DNA of 35,060 bases, taken from the NCBI GenBank assembly GCA_944323405.1, contig CALUSJ010000008.1, positions 1 to 35,060 on the forward strand. Reading direction: 5' to 3'. Each line of letters begins with the position of its first letter. The stretch's first letter is position 1. The notes beneath the pieces are model-generated. The model saw only the letters and a program-made list of their open reading frames with translations, was not told the DNA's origin and did no database searches. The position numbers and the translations under genes are program-made. The DNA comes from Candidatus Gastranaerophilales bacterium. Lineage in GTDB: Bacteria > Cyanobacteriota > Vampirovibrionia > Gastranaerophilales > Gastranaerophilaceae. This document shows positions 9,072 to 16,592 of the stretch, one piece after another.

Positions 9072-9099
9072 ATTGTAACAATTTGTAACAAAAGTTCAA
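9072..9099 (-). promoter_or_regulatory. Promoter of the fimbrial operon
   Basis: On the minus strand TTGAAC (9094-9099), a 16-nt spacer and TACAAT (9072-9077), with an extended TG one base before the -10. The start point would fall near 9065, giving a leader of about 35 nt before ATG 9031. Confidence 0.6.
9073..9091. promoter_or_regulatory. Tandem TTGTAACAA boxes, candidate operator
   Basis: Two exact copies of the near-palindrome TTGTAACAA (9073-9081 and 9083-9091) have centres exactly 10 bp apart, one helical turn. They cover the spacer and -10 of the fimbrial promoter. The same 9-mer (TTGTWACAA) occurs just inside the first gene (8989-8997), at 18620-18628 before the acidic-protein gene and at 26838-26846 before a hypothetical gene. 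Position over the promoter suggests repression; the protein that binds is unknown. Confidence 0.45.
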
Positions 9100-9206
9100 T
9101 AAATATTTGAATAAAATCAATTATTTGTAGTATATACTTGCAAATAATTCATTTATCAGGAGGAATTTTATCTTCTTGAATCTGCAAAAACCCTTCCCGC
9201 TTAAGC

Positions 9207-9235
9207 TTTACAAAATTTTACAATTAGTGTATATT
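9207..9235 (+). promoter_or_regulatory. Promoter of the GGDEF gene
   Basis: TTTACA (9207-9212), a 17-nt spacer and TATATT (9230-9235). Transcription would start near 9242, just before the Shine-Dalgarno AGAGGAAG (9245-9252) of ATG 9257. This supports 9257 over the upstream TTG at 9176. Confidence 0.5.
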
Positions 9236-9256
9236 ATAAGAATAAGAGGAAGATTT

Positions 9257-10129
9257 ATGAGCAATATTATTATTTATTCAACAAAACCAATGCCGGAATT
9301 ACAGGCCAAGCTGATGGAAATTGATGAAGCAGAAGTAAAAACTGTTTCTATAGATCAAATGAAAGATTATGCATTAAATAATCCGTCATTAATGATAGTT
9401 GAAAATATTGATTTAGCAAAAGATGCATTAATGACACATAAATTCCCTTGTCCGATATTATTTTTCGGGCCAACCAGAAAAGATGTAACAGTAAGAGCAG
9501 AAGGATATGATTTTATTAAAGATCCTTCCAATGCTGATGAATTAATCATAAGAGTTAATACGCTTTTAAGAATTAAGATGCTTAAAGATAAGCTTGAAAG
9601 AGTTTCTACAACAGATGATTTAACTGGGCTTCATAACAGAAAATACCTTCAAGAGAGACTTGAAGAAGAGATTTCACGCTCTAAACGATACGGCACAAAG
9701 CTCTCCTGCATATTATTCGATATAGATTTCTTCAAAGTTGTAAATGATATGTACGGATATGAATGGGGAGATATTCTGCTCAAAAATATCGCAAACAAGC
9801 TAAAAGCTATGGTAAGAAAAGAAGATATCTTAACCCGTTACGGCGACGAAGAGTTTTTGCTTGTGCTGCCTAACACTTCTGAAGAAAACGCCTTTTTGTT
9901 TGGCGAAAGATTCAGACGTGAGATTGAGAAAATGGAATTTATTCCGGCTGGAGAAGAAGAAGCTCACAAAGTCACTATTTCCGGCGGAATTTCTACCTAT
10001 CCTTGCATGAGTGATGTCGATGAAGACGCAAACACTGTAATTAGATATGCAGAGCACGCTCTATATAATGCTAAACACAGAGGCAAGAATAAGATTATAC
10101 AATTCTCTCAAATGAATCTAGAAATGTAA
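9257..10129 (+). CDS. GGDEF-domain protein with degenerate receiver domain (putative diguanylate cyclase)
   Basis: 290 residues. Residues ~1-105 look like a response-regulator receiver fold: alternating strands, and FIKD with the conserved Lys at 88. The strand that normally ends in the phospho-acceptor Asp reads SLMIVEN, with Glu49 there. Residues ~118-288 form a GGDEF domain beginning TTDDLTGLHNRKY. Its active-site loop reads RYGDEEF (GDEEF at 196-200), so the second Gly is Asp. The inhibitory-site RxxD is present (R187-D190), five residues before the loop. Family role: making cyclic di-GMP from two GTP, often controlling adhesion. It is divergent from the fimbrial operon, 225 nt away, which suggests but does not prove a link. 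Activity is uncertain because of the loop change. Confidence 0.85.
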   Translation: MSNIIIYSTKPMPELQAKLMEIDEAEVKTVSIDQMKDYALNNPSLMIVENIDLAKDALMTHKFPCPILFFGPTRKDVTVRAEGYDFIKDPSNADELIIRVNTLLRIKMLKDKLERVSTTDDLTGLHNRKYLQERLEEEISRSKRYGTKLSCILFDIDFFKVVNDMYGYEWGDILLKNIANKLKAMVRKEDILTRYGDEEFLLVLPNTSEENAFLFGERFRREIEKMEFIPAGEEEAHKVTISGGISTYPCMSDVDEDANTVIRYAEHALYNAKHRGKNKIIQFSQMNLEM

Positions 10130-10134
10130 AATAC

Positions 10135-13100
10135 CTATTCTTCTTTGGTATTACTAAATTTGAACAGATTCTTTAGTTCTTCAGCACTATTTTTGAGCTG
10201 TTCTTTTGTTGCATTCCACTGTTCTTTTGAATTATTTACAGCGTCAGTAACACTCTTGACTGTATTGTTCCAATCTTCATCAACAGCCTGCTTAATAGTT
10301 TCTACGGTTTCTTTTACGGATTTTGTTTCTATCGCACTCGTATCAACATCCGTAAGCCATTTGAATGACTTAACAGAACTTGTACTTTCCAATCCTCCGT
10401 TAAACAATACTTTAAAATCCTTATAACTTGTACTACCGCTTGTTAAAGCAGGGATAGAATCAATTTTTTCACCTTTAGGATTTTGGGTCATCGCCTTAAC
10501 AATACCGGCTGTTAAATTACCAAATTTTGGAATATAACCAAGCAGTTTATCTGCCGACAATTCTCCCAATGGCCCAAGCTTTGCAACAATTGTACTCTCA
10601 AGCCGGCCAAGAATTGTTACATTTGTTGTACCGTTTAAAAGATTATATTTGCCTTCTACAAAATAAGCAAGATATTTTCCAGAACTCTTGATTTCTTTTA
10701 TATTTGCCCAGCCGTCTTTAAAACTCAGCTTACCGTCAATATAATCAAACTTAGCCGTATCAGCAAATCCTGCACTGCTTGTAATCGTGGAAACGGTTGT
10801 TTTAAGCACATTATTGGTTATTATATTACTTGCATTAAGCATTTTATCCAAACGCCCTATAGAGCCGAAAGCACCGTTTTTGACACTAAAGCTTACATCA
10901 CCGCTCAATGATTTCATCATTTCATTATAATCAGCTGCAACCAAATCAAGTTTTGCATCAAAACCAAGCGTGCCTGATATAGCATTCTTTATACCTACAG
11001 CGCCTTGTACGGCTTTTGCTGCATCCATATTTGCACCGATAAAATCAACTGTAGTCTTTGCATCGATAAGATTATATTTTATATTTCCAGCAATAGTTCC
11101 CAAAAATGCAGAACCCTTAAGGCTTGTAAGATAAAAATCATTTCCTTTGAGCTCAAAATCACTTGTTAAATTCTCTGCTTCTATACCGCCGGATTTGAAT
11201 TTTGCAAGCGAAGCGCTGCCATCCAAGATTTTACCATCAAGATTTATATTAAGATTATCCATCACAACAGGGATTTCTGGGATATTGAGATTTGGAACCT
11301 GAACTTTTCCTTTCAGAATAGGATTCAACATGCTGCCGGATATCAGTATATTCCCGGTAAAAGACATTTTCGATTTGTCAAACATAGGTATAATGATTGT
11401 CGAAAGTTCGTTTGTATAATACGTAAGATTCAAGGTTTGGGTTCTTACGTTGATATCTCCAGAAAGAGCCGATTTAATATCCCCTGTCGTCAAGAAATTC
11501 AGCCCGATTTTTTCGGTCAAATAATTCTGAATTTTCCCTGAGATTATTGTATTAATTCTCTCTATCTGAACGGGGGTTTGTGTAATAATTATTTCGTTTT
11601 CTTTTATATCAGCACTGAGCTTGGGGATAGAAACTGAAGCTGCTGGATTAATAAGTTTAATATCAGAGCTGACGGCTTTTCCTGAGAAAGTTTTCCCATC
11701 AGAGGTTATATCCACAATAGTTTGCGGAAGTTTTAACACCGTATTTGAAGGAACATTTTTTAAATCAATATTATCAATGCTCAGTTTAACAACTGGATTA
11801 ATCTTATCAAGCCTGCCTGTAACATTTGCATCCATAGAAACAAGCCCGGAATTTATATTATTATCTTTCAATAAAACACTCTGACCAGCTGCTATAATTA
11901 ATCCTTTTAGATTTAGTTTGTCTGCCGTAAGATGCAGATTACAAACCGCATTTTTATCAATCGTTCCAAAGAACTTAAGCGGATGACCTAGGACAGAAAA
12001 CCCGATATTTTTTATATTTACGTTGTTATTGTTGAGTTCAGTATCTGCATTAATATTATCAATTCCTATTTTGTAAAGCCCATAGTAAACATTTGCAGAA
12101 GGTATTTTCAAATATCCGCTTGATTCAACCGTTTTCATATCAGACTTTATATTAAAATCCGCATCAATCTTACCATTAGCACTAAGTGTCTGTAAATCTT
12201 TTATGTCAAAAATCAATGCGATATCTTTTACAATCTTCAAAATATTTGCAAGCTCAGCTTTTGATTCCAGGTTCAAATCAATTTTCGGATTTCTGCCCGT
12301 TTTTACAAAACCATCTATCTTAGAGAGTTCATTCTTTGCTGTATAAAGCTCTGAAAGAATGTTTATTTTTTCACCCTTAAATTCAAGATTTATATTGCTT
12401 GGCGGCAAATCAACCATAGACAGATTAGAAACCAGAGCCTTACCTTCAATTCCTTTGTGCGAAATTGTTAAATCAGCGTCTGCTGCTGCCGTAAGCTTGG
12501 TTTTATAAAGCCCCTTTAAAATCTCCGTTATATTAATTTGAGCTTGCTCATCTTTTTTATTTTCTTCATTCTGAGGATTTGTTACCAATTCGTTAAGCTC
12601 AATATCCGGCATGATTTTATTCAATACAGAAACATTGTATTTAAACTGCTCTCTACCTTTAAATACAGCATTACCAATCGCTTTCACCCGAACGCTTTTA
12701 TTAAGTATAAAATCCGTAATTTCTGTTTCTTCACCACTTATGACGTATTTATCGGAACCGTTTATAAACGTAATGCTATATTTGCCGGATTTTATATCCG
12801 GGAGATGGTTAGAAAGCCTCAACCCTAATGGGAGCGCAAAAGGTTTGGATTCTACATTTTTTAATTCAGTTGTTTCATTATTTTCTTCTGATGACGGGAA
12901 AAATTTCATCACATCAAAGCTCCCGTCATTATTTATTTTTAAGTCTATATCTGCATTTTCTAACTGGACAAGATCTATTTCTATTTTCCTTGCAAGAAGC
13001 GGGATTAATGACATTTTAACCTGAAAATTATCAGCATTAAAAATCTGTTCATTATTAGAAGGAGTATAAAGGGCAAAATTCTTAACCTTAAGCCCTGCCG

Positions 13101-13302
13101 TAAGTTTTGGAGTGGTTACAACCCTGACCCCTTCAAGCTTTGCATTAAGCCCTGATGCTTTAAAGATTTCTCCTGTTATTTGCGGAGTATATCCTTCAAT
13201 AATCGGATTAAGAATCAGCGGAGAAATTAGAAATAATACATAAGTTCCTATAGCCGCACCTGCACACCCGATTAAAACACGCATTAAGCTTTTTTTGTTC
13301 AT
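10135..13302 (-). CDS. AsmA-family inner-membrane-anchored protein
   Basis: 1055 residues from ATG 13302, chosen because AAGGAGG lies four bases upstream; an earlier TTG at 13323 would precede that site. An N-terminal membrane segment (residues ~6-28, VLIGCAGAAIGTYVLFLISPLIL) is followed by a very long periplasmic part of repeated short beta strands, with AsmA-like features near both ends: 'GLNAKLEGVRV...' early, and late 'GDVSFSVKNGAFGSIGRLDKML' with 'DYIDGKLSFKDGWANIKEI'. A short Gln/Lys/Glu helix region closes the protein. AsmA-like proteins (AsmA, TamB, YhdP) are thought to bridge lipids between inner and outer membranes or aid outer-membrane assembly. It lies directly after the MCE protein gene, which supports a lipid-transport role. 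Confidence 0.8.
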   Translation of the reverse strand: MNKKSLMRVLIGCAGAAIGTYVLFLISPLILNPIIEGYTPQITGEIFKASGLNAKLEGVRVVTTPKLTAGLKVKNFALYTPSNNEQIFNADNFQVKMSLIPLLARKIEIDLVQLENADIDLKINNDGSFDVMKFFPSSEENNETTELKNVESKPFALPLGLRLSNHLPDIKSGKYSITFINGSDKYVISGEETEITDFILNKSVRVKAIGNAVFKGREQFKYNVSVLNKIMPDIELNELVTNPQNEENKKDEQAQINITEILKGLYKTKLTAAADADLTISHKGIEGKALVSNLSMVDLPPSNINLEFKGEKINILSELYTAKNELSKIDGFVKTGRNPKIDLNLESKAELANILKIVKDIALIFDIKDLQTLSANGKIDADFNIKSDMKTVESSGYLKIPSANVYYGLYKIGIDNINADTELNNNNVNIKNIGFSVLGHPLKFFGTIDKNAVCNLHLTADKLNLKGLIIAAGQSVLLKDNNINSGLVSMDANVTGRLDKINPVVKLSIDNIDLKNVPSNTVLKLPQTIVDITSDGKTFSGKAVSSDIKLINPAASVSIPKLSADIKENEIIITQTPVQIERINTIISGKIQNYLTEKIGLNFLTTGDIKSALSGDINVRTQTLNLTYYTNELSTIIIPMFDKSKMSFTGNILISGSMLNPILKGKVQVPNLNIPEIPVVMDNLNINLDGKILDGSASLAKFKSGGIEAENLTSDFELKGNDFYLTSLKGSAFLGTIAGNIKYNLIDAKTTVDFIGANMDAAKAVQGAVGIKNAISGTLGFDAKLDLVAADYNEMMKSLSGDVSFSVKNGAFGSIGRLDKMLNASNIITNNVLKTTVSTITSSAGFADTAKFDYIDGKLSFKDGWANIKEIKSSGKYLAYFVEGKYNLLNGTTNVTILGRLESTIVAKLGPLGELSADKLLGYIPKFGNLTAGIVKAMTQNPKGEKIDSIPALTSGSTSYKDFKVLFNGGLESTSSVKSFKWLTDVDTSAIETKSVKETVETIKQAVDEDWNNTVKSVTDAVNNSKEQWNATKEQLKNSAEELKNLFKFSNTKEE

Positions 13303-13322
13303 AACCCCTCCTTGTTTCTTCA

Positions 13323-13351
13323 ATTATATTAAAAATTAGGAGAATTGTGAA
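13323..13351 (-). promoter_or_regulatory. Promoter of the AsmA-family gene
   Basis: On the minus strand TTCACA (13346-13351), a 17-nt spacer and TATAAT (13323-13328). It lies wholly in the 68-nt gap after the MCE gene, so the AsmA-family gene can be transcribed separately from its upstream neighbour. Confidence 0.55.
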
Positions 13352-13370
13352 GGGTGGGGAGAGCTAGTGA

Positions 13371-14249
13371 CTAATCCCCCATCGGTCTCCCCAAAATAAG
13401 CCGCATGCCGGCAAACCTTTTAGAAAGAGTCACCTTAAACCCTTTTACTATATCGTTTATATTCAATACCATATTATTAACATTTTTAATCAGGCAATTC
13501 AAAAGTGTCACGGTTTCACTATCGGCACGTTTGGTCAAAAACGCTGTATTAGAAGTCGTTAGCTGCAAGTTTTTCGTTATAAGTTCTATATTTGCAAATG
13601 TATTATCCAGTCTTTTAGGCTTTGCCGAGCGGTTAAGCTCACGTGAAATATTCGCCAAATTATCGGTAGCAACGGTAAGATTCCTTGTCGTCAGCACCAT
13701 ATTTTCGCCGGATTCCTTAAGAGAAGGTCTTAAGTCGATTAAAATACTATTTGCCGTATGAAACAAATCCGTCAGGGCATCCATCGTTTGTCCTGCTGAC
13801 TCTACTGTGCCGCTCAAATTTTCAGTTAAATCATCCAAATTTCCCGAATCTGCCTGGTCTTGGAAAAATGCTGCAAAACTAACCCCTTTTTCACCTTTGA
13901 TTTTAGACTTATTTTTCAAATACGTTACCGAAGGCATATCTGGATAAATCAACTCGATATAGTCCCGCTTGTTTTTTGTCTTAACCTTAGCCGTAATATT
14001 ATCCGGCAGAGAAAAATCATCCATGCGCAAAACCATATCAACATAAGTTTTAGTAAAATCTTTAGAAGGATAAACCCTTGTTGAGCGCCCAAGCCTAAAC
14101 CCTTTGTAATAAACATTAATATTATGCGGAAAAGGCTCTAATTCATCAAATACAGCACTTACATGCAAATGATTAAGACGGTAAATGCCGTACCAAACAA
14201 CTGCTGCGGCTAATATTACACTCAAAAATATTATCCAAAATTTATTCAT
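13371..14249 (-). CDS. MCE (MlaD-like) domain protein
   Basis: 292 residues. One N-terminal membrane segment (residues ~3-24) is followed by an MCE domain (~30-115: VSAVFDELEPFPHNINVYYKGFRLGRS, then VDMVLRMDDFSLPDNITAKV and DYIELIYP). A long helical tail (~135-275) contains regularly spaced Leu/Asn/Thr. MCE proteins form hexameric rings or tubes that carry lipids across the periplasm with MlaE/MlaF-type ABC transporters. No MlaE permease, MlaF ATPase or MlaC gene adjoins it; its downstream neighbour is the AsmA-family gene. No Shine-Dalgarno is visible before the ATG. Confidence 0.8.
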   Translation of the reverse strand: MNKFWIIFLSVILAAAVVWYGIYRLNHLHVSAVFDELEPFPHNINVYYKGFRLGRSTRVYPSKDFTKTYVDMVLRMDDFSLPDNITAKVKTKNKRDYIELIYPDMPSVTYLKNKSKIKGEKGVSFAAFFQDQADSGNLDDLTENLSGTVESAGQTMDALTDLFHTANSILIDLRPSLKESGENMVLTTRNLTVATDNLANISRELNRSAKPKRLDNTFANIELITKNLQLTTSNTAFLTKRADSETVTLLNCLIKNVNNMVLNINDIVKGFKVTLSKRFAGMRLILGRPMGD

Positions 14250-14378
14250 ATTGTAATTATTTTTAAAACCAAGGATTTAAAAAATCAGCCGCACAACCAA
14301 TCCACTGATTACCTATTTGGTATTAGTAAAAAGATTAACCTCGTTTTTCTATAACTACAATATTCCATTTTAAAAGGA

Positions 14379-15704
14379 TTAGTTAATAATATCTCCGTAT
14401 TCAGCAGGATTATTTAACAAATCATAATTAATTTCATTCTCATTATCTGCAATAGCAGCTGCAACAACAGCATCCGAAGTTACATTGAGCAGCGTACGCA
14501 TCATATCAGTAATTCTTTCAATTGTGAACAAGAATGCAAACCCTGCAACAAGCTGTTCAGGACTCAATCCCATACCATTAAGCACAAGGGCTATTGTAAT
14601 TAATCCGGCACCCGGAATACCTGCACAAGTTGATGAAGCAACTATTGCTAATAAAGCTATCTGGATTACAAGGAACGGAGTCAGTGCAACTCCATAAGCC
14701 TGAGTAAGGAATATTACAGCAATGGTCTGGAGCATAGCTGTTCCATCCATATTCAAAGTAGCACCTAGAGGTAATACAAAGCTTGAGACCTTATGCGAAA
14801 TCCCGCGTTTTTCACAACAAGCAATTGTTAACGGCAGTGTTGCAGAAGAGCTTGCAGTACCAAATGCAACCATCATAGCTTCTGCTATTGCAGCATAAAG
14901 CATTAGTACAGGAACTTTTGAAAATACTTTCAAGAATACTGGATAAACAACAAAGAATTGTATTGCAAACCCCAAAGTTAAAACCCCAAGGTATTTTGAA
15001 ATACTCATAAAAATATCTATACCGAATGATGATACAGCAACCGCCGTTAGAGCGAAAACACCAGGAGCTGCAAAACACATAATCCAATCAGTAACTTTCA
15101 TTGTCGCAGCAAAAACTGACTCAAAAAACCCTACAAACGGTCTATTAACATCACCAGCTTTAGCTAATGCAATAGAGAATATAAGAGCAAATACTATAAT
15201 CGGAACCATATCTCCGCTGGCTATTGAGGCAAGAGGATTTTTAGGAACAAAGCCTAAAATTATATTAAGCAAATTCCCTTTTTGGGCTTCAATAGTAGCC
15301 GCAACCTGTGCTTGTATATCCGCAGCTGTATCGATATTAATATAATGAGCTGCTCCTATCCCTGGTTTGATAAGTAATGCCAGAGCAGTACCAATAGTTA
15401 CTGCCATCAATGTTATTATACCGTAATACAATATCATTTTTGTACCGAGTTTCCCTATCTGCTTGCTGTCTCCGACACTCGTAATCCCGATTACTATTGC
15501 AGATATAACAAGAGGAATTACAACCATCTGAATAAGCCTTATAAAAACTTGGCCAATAAATGTCAATATCGTCATCAATACCGGCAATTGCACATTGTGA
15601 AGCCAAATCCCCACAACTATACCAAGCACCAGTCCGGCAAATATATGCCAATTTCTTTTAAGCCCTAAACCAAGTGCAATCAACACCTGCATATAAAATT
15701 TCAT
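14379..15704 (-). CDS. Dicarboxylate/amino acid:cation symporter (DAACS/SDF family)
   Basis: 441 residues with about eight hydrophobic helices and two hairpin loops. Seen: the serine-rich re-entrant loop AFGTASSSATLPLT, the NMDGTA motif in the seventh helix (ion and substrate binding) and the second hairpin STCAGIPGAGLITI, which are the hallmarks of GltPh/GltP-type carriers. It takes up glutamate, aspartate or C4-dicarboxylates with Na+ or H+ at the inner membrane. A good Shine-Dalgarno (GAGAGGAT) precedes ATG 15704. It is divergent from the ABC ATPase gene. Substrate cannot be decided from motifs alone. Confidence 0.92.
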   Translation of the reverse strand: MKFYMQVLIALGLGLKRNWHIFAGLVLGIVVGIWLHNVQLPVLMTILTFIGQVFIRLIQMVVIPLVISAIVIGITSVGDSKQIGKLGTKMILYYGIITLMAVTIGTALALLIKPGIGAAHYINIDTAADIQAQVAATIEAQKGNLLNIILGFVPKNPLASIASGDMVPIIVFALIFSIALAKAGDVNRPFVGFFESVFAATMKVTDWIMCFAAPGVFALTAVAVSSFGIDIFMSISKYLGVLTLGFAIQFFVVYPVFLKVFSKVPVLMLYAAIAEAMMVAFGTASSSATLPLTIACCEKRGISHKVSSFVLPLGATLNMDGTAMLQTIAVIFLTQAYGVALTPFLVIQIALLAIVASSTCAGIPGAGLITIALVLNGMGLSPEQLVAGFAFLFTIERITDMMRTLLNVTSDAVVAAAIADNENEINYDLLNNPAEYGDIIN

Positions 15705-15829
15705 GTATAAATCCTCTCGTATACTATATATAACCAGATTATTGTACTATTATTTTTACAAAAAGTAAAGATTCATTCAAATTAGAATTTATTTTAAAAC
15801 CTCAAAATCTATTGATTATTATTTGATTA

Positions 15830-15838
15830 TGCTAAAAT
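15830..15838 (+). promoter_or_regulatory. Extended -10 of the ABC ATPase gene, leaderless arrangement
   Basis: TGCTAAAAT, an extended -10 (TGn plus TAAAAT at 15833-15838), lies exactly 6 nt from ATG 15845, so transcription should begin at or next to the A of ATG. No Shine-Dalgarno precedes the start. Confidence 0.55.
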
Positions 15839-15844
15839 TTACCT

Positions 15845-16573
15845 ATGGCGTTAATCGAAATCAAAAATGTTATAAAAACATATAAAAGCGAGGATGAAAG
15901 TTTTAATGCGCTTAATGGCATATCTTTCTCAGTAGAAAAAGGTGAATTTGTTGCAATAATGGGAACTTCCGGCTCAGGAAAATCAACTTGCATGAATATG
16001 CTCGGCACATTAGATAAACCCACAAGCGGAAGCTATCATCTCGATGGAGTTGATGTATTTTCGCTTAATCCCGAAGAATTATCACAAATCCGCAACTTGA
16101 AAATAGGATTTGTATTTCAAGGGTTTAATCTTATCTCAAGAACATCAGCATTAGAAAACGTTGAGCTTCCTATGATATATAAAGGAATCCCGGAAGAAGA
16201 GCGCCACAGGCGTGCAAAAGAAGCATTAGAAATTGTCGGGCTGAAAAATAGAGAGTCACACATGCCAAACCAAATGTCCGGCGGCCAGCAGCAAAGAGTA
16301 GCGATTGCCCGGGCACTAGTTAATGATGCACCGCTGATTTTAGCCGACGAACCTACAGGGAATTTAGATACAAAAACAAGTATCGAAGTTATGGAATTTT
16401 TTGTAAAGCTAAATCGGGGATTTAATGGCAAAGAAGGTAAAACCATTGTTCTGGTTACTCACGAACCCGATATCGCAGAGTATTGTTCCAGAGTGATAAA
16501 GTTTAAGGATGGAAACATCGTATCAGATCTTCCCAAAGATGAGTGGATGAAAATTCGAAACCGTGAAACTTAG
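15845..16573 (+). CDS. ABC transporter ATP-binding protein, LolD/MacB type
   Basis: 242 residues. Walker A GTSGSGKST (40-48), Q-loop FVFQGFNLI, signature SGGQQQR (from 145), Walker B LILADEPTGNLD and the switch His in VTHEPDIAEYC are all present. The MSGGQQQRVAIARALVNDAPLILADEPTGNLD region is characteristic of the LolD/MacB/FtsE group, which drives mechanotransmission permeases for lipoprotein release or efflux. No permease gene lies next to it: the downstream gene is a helicase and the divergent one a symporter. Its partner must be elsewhere. It appears to be translated from a leaderless mRNA. Confidence 0.9.
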   Translation: MALIEIKNVIKTYKSEDESFNALNGISFSVEKGEFVAIMGTSGSGKSTCMNMLGTLDKPTSGSYHLDGVDVFSLNPEELSQIRNLKIGFVFQGFNLISRTSALENVELPMIYKGIPEEERHRRAKEALEIVGLKNRESHMPNQMSGGQQQRVAIARALVNDAPLILADEPTGNLDTKTSIEVMEFFVKLNRGFNGKEGKTIVLVTHEPDIAEYCSRVIKFKDGNIVSDLPKDEWMKIRNRET

Positions 16574-16577
16574 TTTG

Positions 16578-16586
16578 TGTTATAAT
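16578..16586 (+). promoter_or_regulatory. Extended -10 of the helicase gene, leaderless arrangement
   Basis: TGTTATAAT (TGn plus TATAAT at 16581-16586) lies exactly 6 nt before ATG 16593 and just after the stop codon of the ABC gene. It fixes the helicase start at 16593 rather than the GTG at 16563, which precedes this promoter. Confidence 0.65.
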
Positions 16587-16592
16587 CAGCCT

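Noticed and set aside
12538-13024. Plus-strand frames of ~90-140 residues inside the AsmA-family gene
   Set aside because: They overlap a continuous 1055-residue gene and lack start signals or recognisable protein features.
14304-14330. Short inverted repeat (ATTACC/GGTATT) between the symporter and MCE genes
   Set aside because: Only about 4 bp pair well and no T run follows; too weak to call a terminator.
16563-16592. GTG start for the helicase at 16563
   Set aside because: The promoter's TATAAT at 16581-16586 is inside it; ATG 16593 sits at the expected transcription start.
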